Assembly (NCBI GenBank): GCA_019054805.1
Contig: JAHQIY010000007.1
Coordinates: forward strand, 67,501-131,500
DNA: 64,000 bases
Direction: 5' to 3'
DNA from: Brachionus manjavacas
Lineage: Eukaryota > Rotifera > Eurotatoria > Ploima > Brachionidae
Shown here: in pieces, positions 1 through 9,719 of the stretch
How positions within the stretch are numbered: the first letter of the stretch is position 1
Layout: every line of letters begins with the position of its first letter
The notes under the pieces: generated by a model
Database searches by the model: none
What the model saw: only the letters and a program-made list of their open reading frames with translations
Told to the model about the DNA's origin: nothing
Position numbers and translations under genes: made by a program

Positions 1-440
1 ATCTTTAGTTTTCTCTTTTGTTTACGGTAATTTAAAAGTATCAATTTTAGCTGCCAAGTGAAATGCCCCTAGATTTTCGTTTTTATAATTTTAAAATTAG
101 TTTTGACTACTAGATCAATTTATCCCTATTGCTTACTGTCTTTGGACTAAGCAAAAATATTTACTGCCACCTTTAATTTTCTATTTTGCTTACGGCCCAT
201 TAAAAGAATTAATTTTTACTGCCAGATCAATTTATCCCTAATACTTACCGTGTTCCGAAAAAGCAAATTTTTTACTGCGACCTGTATTTGTCTCTTTTGC
301 TTTCGATCCATTTGAAGAATTAATTTTTACTGCCAGATCAATTTATCCCTAATGCTTACCGTGTTCCGAAAAAGCAAATTTTTTAACTGCGACCTGTATT
401 TGTCTCTTTTGCTTTCGATCCATTTGAAGAATTAATTTTT
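1..440. repeat. Tandem repeat, unit about 111 bp
   Basis: A block that begins with aattaatttttactgcc recurs at 207, 318 and 430, giving a period of 111-112 bp. Each unit also holds an 'agatcaatttatccctaat' segment, a 'cttaccgtgttccgaaaaa' segment and 'tgtctcttttgctttcgat'. The last two units are almost identical. The copy before 207 is recognisable but much more diverged, and the array probably continues to the left of the window. No coding sequence is seen. It looks like a minisatellite or satellite edge, possibly linked to the 5S gene spacer. Confidence 0.85.
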
Positions 441-1225
441 ACTATTTAACAAATCTCATTAAACAAATTATAACCAAAAAACATGATATGCTTAGAAAAC
501 AATCATCCATAGTGGTTTCAAAAAAATTATTTTTATCTAGAGAAGGAAATCATATGATTATTGATTCTTGCAGAAAAATCTCAAACCACTTGGGATAAAT
601 TTTCCTCGTACTTAAATTTAATCATCGTTTGTGACTTAATTTGTTAGGGATTAATGATCCTGGAATTAAAAATTCTATTATCATTCGAGACTAAAAGCGA
701 AAAGATTAACTTTCAGTGGCAGGAACAAATTTTTTTATTAAGACTGTAAGCACATCGAAACAATTACAAGGCAGAAACATTTTTAGTTATGAATCTTTTG
801 ACTGGTAAAAATGTTAAATCACTAGGGATCATTAGTACGGACAATGAAATTTTAATAATCTTTAGAGATCCAGCGATCAGGTTTACTGGTAAAATAAACA
901 TTGTTAGCGAATGGTTATTATCACTGATTCATCATAATCTTGGAGACTTTCTCTATTAGCAGAATATCTCGTTACTGTGTTTAGCATATCTTGGAATTAC
1001 TTGACCTGTGCTTAACTTGCTTCGGACAATAATTATTTTAAATTTTGTTTCTTAATAGATTTAAATAAAAAAATAAAATTTAATCATTTCGTAAAAATGA
1101 AAATATTTTGTTGAATTTAAATTTGATATTTATTTATTATTCGAATTAAGACTAATTCCAAATAAAATATTAGAAAATTTATTTTTGGATTAATTTTATT
1201 TTAAAATTTTAAAAATCATTATAAT
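441..1225. other. AT-rich intergenic stretch, no gene seen
   Basis: No open reading frame of note, no transposase motif and no tRNA-like fold were recognised between the tandem repeat and the 5S gene. If the 5S gene has upstream promoter elements they would lie at the right end of this stretch, but no conserved box is obvious. Confidence 0.5.
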
Positions 1226-1344
1226 GCCTAGGACCATATCACGTTGAATACACCGGTTCTCGTCCGATCACCGAAGTTAAGCAACGTCGAGCCCGGTTAG
1301 TACTTGGATGGGTGACCGCCTGGGAATACCGGGTGTTCTAGGCT
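1226..1344 (+). rRNA. 5S ribosomal RNA
   Basis: A 119-nt sequence with all the hallmarks of eukaryotic 5S rRNA, the large-subunit RNA transcribed by RNA polymerase III. The ends gcctagg... and ...cctaggc-type pair as helix I (gcctag at 1226 with ctaggc at 1338-1343). The conserved core includes 'gatcaccgaagttaagcaa' and 'gttagtacttggatgggtga', which contain the internal A box, intermediate element and C box. No indel or broken helix was noted, so it looks functional. Only one copy is visible, so it is a dispersed or edge copy rather than part of a visible tandem 5S cluster. Confidence 0.97.
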
Positions 1345-1351
1345 TCGAAAA

Positions 1352-1360
1352 TTTTTTTTT
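1352..1360 (+). terminator. Pol III T-run terminator of the 5S gene
   Basis: A run of nine T lies eight bases after the last 5S base, as expected for RNA polymerase III termination. It supports the 5S copy being a transcribed gene. Confidence 0.8.
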
Positions 1361-1955
1361 ATTAAAGAGAGTAAAGTTTTAAAAAAAATCTAAATTTAAA
1401 AAGTCTTTTGAAAAATTTATCGAAGTTTTTAATTTAGTTTTTAATAAAAAAACTGATTCTGGATAATAAAAAGAGCTAATTTTCTATTGAAGACTTTATT
1501 TATGTTGTTTAACTGCTTGTGAAACTAGCAGAATTTGATGAATTTTAAATTCCTATCTTAATAAGTAATGAAAATTTTCATTTTTTTTAAATAACTAAAT
1601 TTATTTTCAACATGGGTTTTTTTATTTAAAAAAAATGCCCGAAAACCATATCTTCTTTGTAAATTTTTAACTGAATATTCTTTCGTTTATATTCTTATTA
1701 TAAATTTACAGTGCAGGAAATTAACTCGTATCATCTGATATTTACTGATATCAATTGGTAATATCTATCAACCGATATCAGTTAAGATCATTCATTTTTT
1801 TTTCCCTTCCTCATATCAGCTAATATCATTCGATATCAGCTAAAATTAGTAAAAAGTTTTTTTTATAAATAATTTTAAAACGAAAATTTAAAAAACAACA
1901 GATATTATTTTAAATAAAAATTTGTTATTTTTAAATTTATATTGGTAAAAAATAG
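1361..1955. other. AT-rich spacer with irregular gatatca-type short repeats
   Basis: Mostly AT-rich sequence without genes. Between about 1730 and 1850 a short word of the form (c/g)atatca(g/a) followed by 'cta' or 'tta' recurs about eight times at irregular spacing in both orientations (it is nearly self-complementary). This is a low-order degenerate repeat. Nothing else is recognised. Confidence 0.5.
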
Positions 1956-2170
1956 AACAGCAAACCGGCTAGTTCTTCAGACTTAATCCGCTTGAAAATC
2001 TTTGGTATGATTTAAAGTAATTTGAAAGAAAACAAATTCCTCAGGAAATAAATCAGGCAAAAAATGAATATATTCAGGTTTTAAAACCAAAAAAAATAAC
2101 TTATATATAAAAAATTGTCAAAAGAAGACTTTATTCTGGAATTAAAAGTTTTTCAGTGGTTGTGAAGTTC
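1956..2170 (+). pseudogene. Tc1/mariner transposase, C-terminal remnant
   Basis: Conceptual translation gives NSKPASSSDL, then after a one-codon loss or frameshift NPLENLWYDLK, then QEINQAKNEYIQVLKP and KRRLYSGIKSF. This is the signature end of the Tc1/mariner DDE catalytic domain (family pattern: PA-S-PDLNP-EN-W-LK), which cuts and pastes the element at TA sites. Only the last ~70 codons remain, with stops and at least one frameshift, so it is dead. No convincing terminal inverted repeats bracket it. The family assignment is strong; the exact element is unknown. Confidence 0.75.
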
Positions 2171-2189
2171 TTTTCAATTCAAAAAACTA

Positions 2190-2432
2190 AAATAACTTTT
2201 TTAAATAAAAGAGATAATTTAGTTCTGTAATATGGTTAATTTTAAGCAAATTTGCTTAATCTCTTAAAATAAGCCTGCAACTGGTAATCCTATGCAATTT
2301 CTGAATTTTGCACGGAATTAAAAACTATTCCAAATAATTGAGCAATTAAAAAGTAATTTTTTTACAGACTTATATTTTCGGATTAAGCAAAATTGTTTAA
2401 AATTAACCATTTTATCTCTTTTATTAAAGATG
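2190..2432. repeat. Imperfect inverted repeat, arms about 80 bp
   Basis: The left arm (about 2190-2280) holds 'aaataaaagagataattt' and 'ggttaattttaagcaaat'. The right arm (about 2353-2432) is its diverged reverse complement, with the same 'taataaaagagataaaatg' and 'ggttaattttaaacaattt' when read on the minus strand. The loop is about 70 bp. This is probably an old fold-back MITE or the paired ends of a decayed transposon, lying just downstream of the Tc1 remnant. Confidence 0.6.
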
Positions 2433-2932
2433 TTTTTCAAGCTTTTCCGAATTAAAATGATCGAATTGAAACGAACTTCGAAACCCCAGGTTTTTGATAA
2501 AGAGTGAAAAATTATCAAGACTAAATGTTGTAGAGAATCATAAGTTCAATATAAAATTCAATCAACAGTGGGTATTTTAAAAACAATACGACCTTAACGG
2601 TCGCGACCAAAAATCAAATCATCATCGGCCCCGTACCGAACCAATAGCGGTACTGCAACGTACCATACCAAGAATACTTAGCGTATTAGGCGTACCAACA
2701 ATGGATTTTTTTATTCCCAAATAATTCACGAATTACCATTTATAATTCGTAATTTATCAAAAAATTAACTTAACTTATCTAAAATTTTTTCAATAATTAA
2801 AACTTGTATTCAGTGAGAAAACTTCAACGTTTATCTAGAAAATATTAGTGTAAATGATGTCTCAAAAATTATTAACGATAAAAAGGAATTCCAGAGTTGG
2901 TCAAAAAGTCAAAGTCTAAAGTCAAAATCGAG
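2433..2932. other. Intergenic; small GC-richer patch with short palindromes
   Basis: No gene recognised. At about 2588-2705 the base composition rises and short symmetric words appear (ggtcgcgacc, and 'taccg...cggta' types, with repeated gtacc). This may be the remains of a transposon end. Nothing more can be assigned. Confidence 0.35.
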
Positions 2933-2954
2933 CTTCTATTATTTATTAAAAAAA

Positions 2955-3026
2955 GGGCCTGACCGGGGATCGAACCCGGAGCCTCTCGCACCCAAAGCGA
3001 GAATCATACCACTAGACCATCAGGCC
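2955..3026 (-). tRNA. tRNA-Pro (anticodon TGG)
   Basis: Read on the minus strand, the 72-nt sequence folds into a complete cloverleaf: acceptor ggcctga/tcaggcc with discriminator C, A box tggtctagtggta, anticodon stem ctcgc/gcgag around loop tttgggt (anticodon TGG, proline), and B box ggttcgatccc. A T-run follows the 3' end. It is identical to the plus-strand copy at 3140, so both are probably functional. Confidence 0.96.
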
Positions 3027-3139
3027 ATATTAAATTGATAAAAAGCTATAGGAATTTTCGTGTCAATTTTATTTTACGCACTGATGATCAAAAAAGATAC
3101 AAAAATCATATTTTTTACGATTTGTAATTTTAAATTATA

Positions 3140-3211
3140 GGCCTGATGGTCTAGTGGTATGATTCTCGCTTTGGGTGCGAGAGGCTCCGGGTTCGATCCC
3201 CGGTCAGGCCC
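3140..3211 (+). tRNA. tRNA-Pro (anticodon TGG)
   Basis: Same 72-nt tRNA as the copy at 2955-3026, in the opposite orientation. The cloverleaf is complete, the anticodon TGG is in a seven-base loop on a five-base-pair stem, and A and B boxes are intact. A Pol III terminator (ctttttttaa) begins at the discriminator base. Confidence 0.96.
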
Positions 3212-3233
3212 TTTTTTTAATAAATAATAGAAG

Positions 3234-3599
3234 TAATCCTTAAAAAAAATCGTTATTCCTAAATCTTTTTCAACAATTCCAAAAAAATGATTTGCATAAA
3301 AATAAAAACATAAATAGTTTTTCAAAGCTTTAAATATAGTTATTTTTAATCTTTTTATATAATTCTTTGAAAATATAAACAAATTCGATATATCTTATTA
3401 TGAAATATTTATAACAATAAGCCAGTTTAAAAATCAATTTTGATGATTTTTTAAACGGTAGAGGAGAATGAATAAAGAAATATTGCCTTCAATATTTTAA
3501 AATTTTTATTCAAAATACAATTTTAACAAAAAATCTATTGTCTTATCTTTATTCTAACAAACGAAAAAACTTGAATAAGATGTTGATTTGCTTGCACCT
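3234..3599. other. AT-rich spacer, no gene seen
   Basis: No recognised element. A minus-strand open frame here runs straight through the tRNA and is a chance frame. Only very faint similarity to the upstream part of the 24041 gene may begin near 3540; clear homology starts at about 3600. Confidence 0.4.
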
Positions 3600-4541
3600 T
3601 GCAAGATTTTAAAATTTTCAATCACGATTAAACAATTTTTTGAATAGTGAAAATAATAAAAAATCTGGTTCAAATCTTTCAATTGTCAACTTTGACAAAA
3701 TTCAGAATTTGCATTCAATTCGGTCAACTTACACTTTTTGTAGAAACAATTTGCTACTAATTTTATTAAAAAAAAAAATTATAAATACACCAATAAATCA
3801 TTTTATACTGATTTAACAAGTATTAGTAAAAACGGTGTATTTTCTTTAGCTCCTATTGTCAGTCAATCAAGCATTATGATAAAGTCAAGTCACACACAAA
3901 GCAAAAAGATGAAATTAGTTAAAAACATTCAAAAAAGATGAAATTATTTGGTAGAAAATTCTTTCTAAGAAAAAGAAACGAACGAGACAAAATTTATTGT
4001 CTTTTTAACATGAGTCTTATTCAGCAAAGATACCTGCTAAATTTTGTATATAAAATGGAAGGGATAAAAATCCTATACTTGTTGCCAAAGAAGAATACAA
4101 AAGAAAATTAAAATCAAAGCAAATAAACTGTAATTTAATAGAAAAAAGGAGAGACTCTGTTGACCCTGAAATTTTTGTTGATAATTTGAGCCATCAGGTT
4201 CAATCATATTTGAAAAATTCGGTTTTCAGCCATCTTATTTAAAATGTGGTGATTTGGGAAGGAAATTAATTTATAGAATTAGAAAATTAGAATATAGAGA
4301 CCAGTTTTTTTTAACTAAGAAAAGAATCAAAAGGCTCAAAAAAGGAGCCTTTATTCCTAAAATAAATATAGAACTGTATAATATACGGGAAAAATAAAAG
4401 AATAAATTAAGTTCCAAGAAATCAAATGTTTTGAAAATTAAAATTAAAGCTGAAAAAATAATTTTAAGATTTTTGAAACTTTAGTTTTTAATATTTGGCT
4501 GATAATTTTTAAATCAAAATTAAAAAAATTTGTGGCACTTT
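3600..4541 (+). pseudogene. Decayed duplicate of the 310-codon orphan gene (24041-24973)
   Basis: From about 3600 to 4541 this matches 24186-25117 closely at the DNA level, including ~140 bp beyond the stop codon. It lacks the first ~50 codons (the membrane anchor) and the promoter. Relative to the intact copy it has a missing A in a homopolymer (3938 region), a lost base near 3712, an insertion near 4047 (ttgtatataaaatgg) and loss of several bases at 4243 where the intact copy encodes VDNC. The frame is therefore broken several times and it is a pseudogene. Homology stops exactly where the family A LINE begins at 4543, so the LINE inserted into the duplicated segment or at its edge. Shared flank shows a DNA-level duplication. 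Confidence 0.88.
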
Positions 4542-4565
4542 CATCACGTGATTTAAATTTCAAAT

Positions 4566-5629
4566 GGAAAGTTCGCTAGCGAAACCAAGCGAAATTCAAC
4601 GTTGGAATATTAAGAATTCAGTCAAACTGAATCTTAAAAAGTTGGAGAAACCTGTTAATCGCAAAACAATCTTTAAGCAACTCAAATGTGTACTCAGAAA
4701 CTCGAATTTAAAAGAAATTACAACAAATTAATGGTAAATTTTTTAAGATATAAGATGCTAACAAATTTCCGGAGACAAGAAGATACTCGATATTTAGGTT
4801 TCACTATCTCCCAGAAGATTTCAACAAGGAATTACTTCGAGACTTTTTCGATGCTGTTAAAATCAATGGTCTCAAAGTTGAACAAATTTCAGAAGAAACA
4901 TACAATAAAAGTCAAGTGAAAAACGGCGTAAACGAGTGAAAAGTTAGTTAGAAACTCGACTATTCCAACATTTCTAAAACGTATTAAACTGCGTAATTTC
5001 AATTGCTGGACAGAGGCAAAATTGCTTTTTTTGTAATGGTGAAGGACACAACATTGCTAGATGTCCTGTTAAGAACCACGCTTGAAAAAACTGTAATCAA
5101 AAAGGACATTTGACTCATAAATGCTTTTTAGCTGAGAGGCTTAAATCGATTGAACGAAAAAAATCCAGTATATCGAACTAGCGATTTAAGAAGAAGAAGA
5201 AGAAATTTCTCAAAATGAAATAAACATGTTGGACATGATAACCAAAAATCCACAGTTCCCAAATAACGAGTCAGCAAATGAGTAATCTCTTGTGTCGTCA
5301 CAGTCCAGTCGAAAAAGTATGCATACTTCAGTTCTATCAGTTAATCTTAATAAATATTCTGAATAAATAAACTGCTCAAATTTATTTATCATCTATAAAT
5401 TCATAAAAATACCTTGTTACCAATGTTTAAAAAAACAAGTAAGCAAATCAAGCGGGGTTCAAAATCCGACAATTCACAAACAGCTGAATCGAAAAAACTA
5501 AAAAATCAAGCTAATGATAAGGAAAACAATGAACATATTGGCATAATTCAAATTAATTATATTGGACGCAATCCAGGTGAAAACAACAGCGATTTTGTAC
5601 AAAAACAGTCAAACTCATACATACAATGA
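4566..5629 (+). pseudogene. LINE family A ORF1 (zinc-knuckle nucleic-acid-binding protein), broken
   Basis: ORF1 of such LINEs encodes an RNA-binding chaperone of the retrotransposition particle. Here the frame is broken, but the two CCHC boxes can be read at about 5015-5130 (CFFCNGEGHNIARC, then a second with its first cysteines altered, NCNQKGHLTHKC). The tail (QKQSNSYIQ) stops at 5627-5629 with TGA overlapping the ATG of ORF2, the same ATGA arrangement seen in the other family copies. Confidence 0.75.
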
Positions 5630-8021
5630 TGAAAAATCTATCATGTCAACTTTCCATTAAGAACAGGTTAGTAATTACACACTGGAACTGTCTTCACTTA
5701 CCCAGGAGGGTTCATCTCTTAGCAAAATTTTTAGTTCAAAAATGTCCTGACATTGTTTTACTCAATGAAATAAAAATATATTTGATAGAGACATTTTTCA
5801 TCTTGATTTTCCCTTTTATCAGTTCATCAAACCACGCACGCACGTCGTTCAAACCACGCAACAAGTATGGAGGAGGAGTAGTTATTTTAATTAAAGAAGG
5901 AATTGATATTGAACAAGATTTTTCATATGAGGAATTCAATTCCGAACTCCTTTGTATAAAACAGAGTTGTTTAAAAGTCACATGTCTCAAGTCAAGTCCA
6001 AGTCAGGACTTTTAAAATTTTTTTATTTAGCAGTCCACAATTTTGACTGCCAAGCTGAAAGACCGCCTTCCTAAAGGTTGGCCGGTTTTTTGCCGCCCGA
6101 TTAATTCAGACTGTTTATTTTATTGTTTAAAAAATCGTCCTTGTAATGGACCGGTTCGTTTTGACCGTATCCAACACTAGCAAAAATTGGCGTATGAAAT
6201 GGAAGAAAAGTTGGCCTGAAGCAAATGGACCACAAAAATGGTAAAAACACATTGAACCAGTCCTGCTTGGACTTTGCAGAAAATAAATAAAAAAAAAGTC
6301 GGGACTTGGAATTTTTTTAAAGACTTTTAAACAACTCTGGTATAAAACTAAATTTGGGAAAGAATAATAAATTAGTTGTATTTAGTCTTTATAATCCACC
6401 CATTGTGTTCTGAACCTTGAGTTTTTTAAAACAGTTAATAAAAAATGTAGGAACTACATCTAAGGTTTTGATCTAAACTCTAGAACAAAGCAAATAGGCT
6501 GCACAGTGAAAAATGAAAACGGTATAATGTTCGAAAGAATAATCAATGAGTTAGACTTTTCAATAGTCAATGAAAAGCGTTCTACTTTCAATATTTTATT
6601 TGAAATTCTATATCTTTATTTTGTATCAACTTCATTAATTGACAGGATTACCGACATCAATGTCTTAAATAGTTAACACATGACTAAGGACCATTTCCCG
6701 ATCGAAGCATCAATTTCTAAGGGCTATCAATTAGAAAAAAAATCGACAGCTTAAAAAATTTAATTAAAAGAAAGCGAACTGGCAATTATTTTGCGAGGTT
6801 TCAAACTCTTAAATAGTTATTATCGCTGAAAGTTCCATCAGAACAAATCAACTAAATGATTAAATCGGCAAAATCATTAAAACCAAAAGCATTCATTATC
6901 TTTCTCAGAAAATCTACATAACCAGTCAGTGTAATTTTATTGATCCAATTTGCTTAAATGAATTATAAATGGCTTTAAAAAGCTTGAAAAATGAAGCACC
7001 ACCAGGACGTCACCAAATTCATAATTTAATGTTAAAAAACTTATCTAGAAATTCATTTATATAAATCAAAGAACTTTTCTTGGAACAAAATTTTCTCCTT
7101 ATCCAGGAGCAATCTTTATTTAGGAAACACCGGCGAACATCAGATAATCTAATCTTTTTAATTCAAAAAATTGTGGAATCATATAATAGAAAAAAAAGAG
7201 TTTGTGGCCTTTTTTTTGATATTTCTAAGCCTTTGATAGAGTTTGGCATGAAGGTTTACCTTTTTAAATTGATTAAAATGAATCCACCGCCTTACTTGTC
7301 TAAGTTGATTAAATCCTTTTTAGATAGTAGGACATTTATGGTAAATCTGAATGACCACTTGAGCGATGGATTTCAAATAACTGCAGGTGTTTCTCAAGGC
7401 TCAGTAATTAGTCTTCTTTTATTTAGTATATATATTAATGACATGCCCAAAAGAAACAAAACAAATAACGAATACTCTCTGCTTTTCGCAGATGATCTAG
7501 TAACATTCTTCATTTATAACAAAAAGGGGAACCTAGAAAATAAGATAAAAAAATACACCAACGAACTAGAACAATGGCTTATTAAATGAAAAATGAAAAT
7601 ATCATTCAAGTCGTGTTCGGTAGTCTTCTCTAGGTACAAAAAAAAGAGTGATAATATTAACTTAAAAATTTATGGAAACAGAATAATGAGCCAATAATAA
7701 ATCAAGTTATTGGTATAAAATTTGATTCTAAATTAAATTTTAATATATTTGTAGACGAAATTAAAGAAGGCTGCAACAAAATGTTAAAAATTATTAAGAT
7801 ATTGTCAAACAAAAATGGGGTCTTACTCAAAACAAGCTTGAAAATTTATATAAATCTATAGTCGGAACAATTTTAGACTATTCTTTTCCTTGCTTGAACT
7901 CATTTTCAGAAAATAATATAAAAACTACAAGCAATTCAGAAAATAGCAGTTAGATCTACCCTTTAGTTAAAATATGATACTTCTTCTAACATCATTTAAT
8001 AAACTAAACATCATTAAGAAA
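5626..8021 (+). pseudogene. LINE family A ORF2 (endonuclease-reverse transcriptase), broken
   Basis: The start is the ATG at 5626 overlapping the ORF1 stop. Endonuclease motifs ITHWNCLHLP, CPDIVLLNEIK and KYGGGVVILIKEG are readable at 5665-5910. The hAT MITE then interrupts at 5962. The RT portion is readable at 7080-7589: FFDIS (the first catalytic aspartate), AGVSQGSVIS and LLFADDLVTF (the catalytic FADD). C-terminal frames continue to about 8020 with frameshifts. Compared with the copy at 35723-36865 the fingers/palm order is conserved, but the alanine of KAFDRVWH is lost through a one-base deletion. It cannot make protein. Confidence 0.82.
5962..6339. mobile_element. hAT-type MITE, 378 bp, perfect TIRs and 8-bp TSD
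   Basis: The terminal inverted repeats CAGAGTTGTTTAAAAGTC are perfect over 18 bp (5962-5979 and 6322-6339) and flanked by the 8-bp direct repeat gtataaaa (5954-5961 and 6340-6347). An 8-bp TSD and TIRs beginning CAG are the hallmark of the hAT superfamily. Removing the element and one TSD copy restores the family A LINE sequence (tgtataaaactaaat), which proves insertion into the LINE. There is no coding capacity. Subterminal 'aagtccaagtc' words are repeated in both halves. The interior includes a GC-richer stretch (gttggccgg, gtatccaacac) also seen in the GPCR intron at 51910. Confidence 0.93.
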
Positions 8022-8044
8022 TTAAGACGCTAACAAAGTTATTG

Positions 8045-8330
8045 ATCCAAGAAAATATTGTTCATTTCGAATATATTTTTTACCAACAAATTTCAACACG
8101 CAACTACTTCAGAACTTTTTCAACGTTATAAAAATCTATGGACACAAACTTGAAGACATTTCGGTGTAAAAAAAACAAAGACAGCTTCATTAAAAACGGA
8201 GTCAAATGAGTCAAAATCTCTTTTCATAAAGACGTCTCCAATAATTCAAAGTTTATCTGGACCAACAGTTATGTATGGGTTAAAATGTCTTTTTACTAAA
8301 GCCGGAAAAAGCTTAAAATTTACGAAATAT
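8045..8330 (+). mobile_element. LINE family A fragment (ORF1 part)
   Basis: The segment resembles ORF1 of family A upstream of its zinc knuckles (compare 41545-41800): cattt..taccaacaaatttcaacacgcaac, 'agaactttttcaacgtta', then 'atgtatgggttaaaatgtct'. It lies after the truncated end of copy A1 and cannot be its continuation, since it comes from the element's 5' half. It is therefore an independent or rearranged fragment, full of stops. Confidence 0.65.
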
Positions 8331-8595
8331 TGTGATTATTTTTTAAATGATTACGCATTGCCGATGTTGATTTTTTGAATAAGCAGCATCAAAATGTTTG
8401 GATATTCAGGAATCACCAACGAAAACCGAATGTGAGTGAACAAATGAAGTTGTTTTATACTCTTTTCTTTTTCTCCCTTTATGTATTGGAGTTGGAGTCT
8501 CTTGAAAACTATTAATAGATGACTGACTAGTACAAACTTAATGTTAGAAAATTTTTAAAATCCTTGTATGAGAATAAAAATTACTTAAAAAAAAT

Positions 8596-8613
8596 CAGAG
8601 TTGTTTAAGAGTC
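8596..8613. repeat. Solo hAT-type MITE end
   Basis: cagagttgtttaagagtc differs from the 5962 TIR at one base and is followed by similar subterminal sequence (acaagtctc). No matching right end was found downstream, so only one terminus of a related element survives. Confidence 0.6.
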
Positions 8614-9719
8614 ACAAGTCTCTGAAAATAATAAAAGCTAAGAGTGAGATTTTAAAAACAAAGAAAAATATGAAGAGATTTTAAAGAAGAAAATTAATTA
8701 AAGATTTATTTTTCACACGATTGTTTTTGACACGATTTTTTTTACCCGATTTTTACAGGCCCGTTTTTTTTAAATGCCTCTCAATGGAATACTAAAATAG
8801 GTCATTGCATAAATTCTAAGATTGAAGTCCAAGTATTTTTAAATCAGTTTTTTTTCATTAATTAGTATTTTATAATTTTGAAGTTTTTAGAATTTTTAAT
8901 TAAATTATTAATTATGATATTTTTAATCTCTTTTATAAATTTTAATTTTTTTTAAATTTATTATTTATAATATCATTCAAATAAGCAAGTTGTCTTAAAT
9001 TCTTAGATTGAAGTCCAAGTATTTGAAATTGAAATTTAATTTGACTAATAAGTTCATTGTTTTTGGACGGATTTCTGGTAACATTCGTGATCAAAAGACT
9101 GGAAAAGAAATTCACAAGGACAAGTCTAAGAAAGCATTAAATTTTAAATCGAGAATTTGATAACTGGAAAAGATTACTACCAGAAAGAAAACCAGATTTT
9201 AGCGTCAGTCTAGTTTAACTGCAATTACAGCGGTTCACATAAAATCGTAACACCACCCACGGCCTATTTAGCGTGTTTAGCAACATTGTCCGGGCTTGTC
9301 GCTCGACATTCTCAACTCTACAAGAACATATTTTTAGTTAACTTGATTTTTAAAATAAAAATAACAAAACTACAAAAGAAATACAAAATCAAATAATTAA
9401 TTTTATAACAAAATTAAGGAAATTTAAAATATACAAATTAATAGATAAATGGAAAAATTTAAATATGTTTCTTTCTTTCATAAATCAGGTTAAAATAAAA
9501 TATGATCTACTAGGTCTTTTAATGCCAAACGCATTGGCCGGCATGTCCGACAAGGCCGACAAAAAGCGACGGAGGTCGCGCCGGCCTTCTGTTTCATTAT
9601 ACCGAGGTCGCGACGTTATAATTTTTATAGAACCTCTTTTAACAAACTTTCTTTATTTTTCTTATGTTTTGGAACTCGTAATAGCCAAAAAGTATAGATT
9701 CTTTTTTTTATAATAATGA
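8614..9719. other. Intergenic; unassigned repeats and a GC-rich patch
   Basis: No gene recognised. A ~29-bp word (ttagattgaagtccaagtat with flanks) occurs at 8811 and 8997. At 8715-8770 short 'cccgatttttacaggcccg' words resemble 45945-46020. A 43-codon open frame at 9051-9160 (FGRISGNIRDQKTGKEIH) is unrecognised. A small GC-rich island with ccggcatgtccgac and ggtcgcgccggcc lies at 9530-9615 and could be a transposon end; it lies inside an 82-codon frame that has no family resemblance. Confidence 0.35.

Larger units (their letters stand above)
2933..3233. repeat. Inverted duplication containing two tRNA-Pro genes
   Basis: The arms 2933-3026 and 3140-3233 are reverse complements of one another, including ~21 bp of 3' flank (ctttttttaataaataata reading out of each tRNA) and the whole tRNA. 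The spacer is 113 bp and its inner edges are also similar (ttaaattata / caatttaata). The two tRNA genes diverge from a common centre. The near-perfect arms indicate a recent inverted duplication or gene conversion. Confidence 0.9.
4543..8021 (+). mobile_element. Non-LTR retrotransposon (LINE), family A, degenerate copy A1
   Basis: This copy runs from the family 5' end (palindrome atcacgtgat at 4543-4552) to a truncated 3' end near 8021, within the part encoding the region after the RT domain. It contains an ORF1 remnant with two CCHC zinc knuckles, then an ORF2 remnant with an apurinic-type endonuclease and a Jockey/I-like reverse transcriptase. It has many stops and frameshifts. A 378-bp hAT-type MITE sits in the endonuclease region (5962-6339). 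It is aligned by eye to the better copies at 33164-37083 and 41226-45490. The typical 3' tail is absent. Confidence 0.88.

Noticed and set aside
3074-3382. 102-codon minus-strand open frame
   Set aside because: It runs through the plus-strand tRNA-Pro gene and its terminator; a chance frame.
5450-5475. B-box-like ggttcaaaatcc as a tRNA
   Set aside because: No A box or cloverleaf upstream; it lies inside the LINE A ORF1 remnant.
9465-9713. 82-codon frame with an arginine-rich segment
   Set aside because: The basic part comes from a small GC-rich palindromic patch; no homology and an AT-rich low-complexity remainder.
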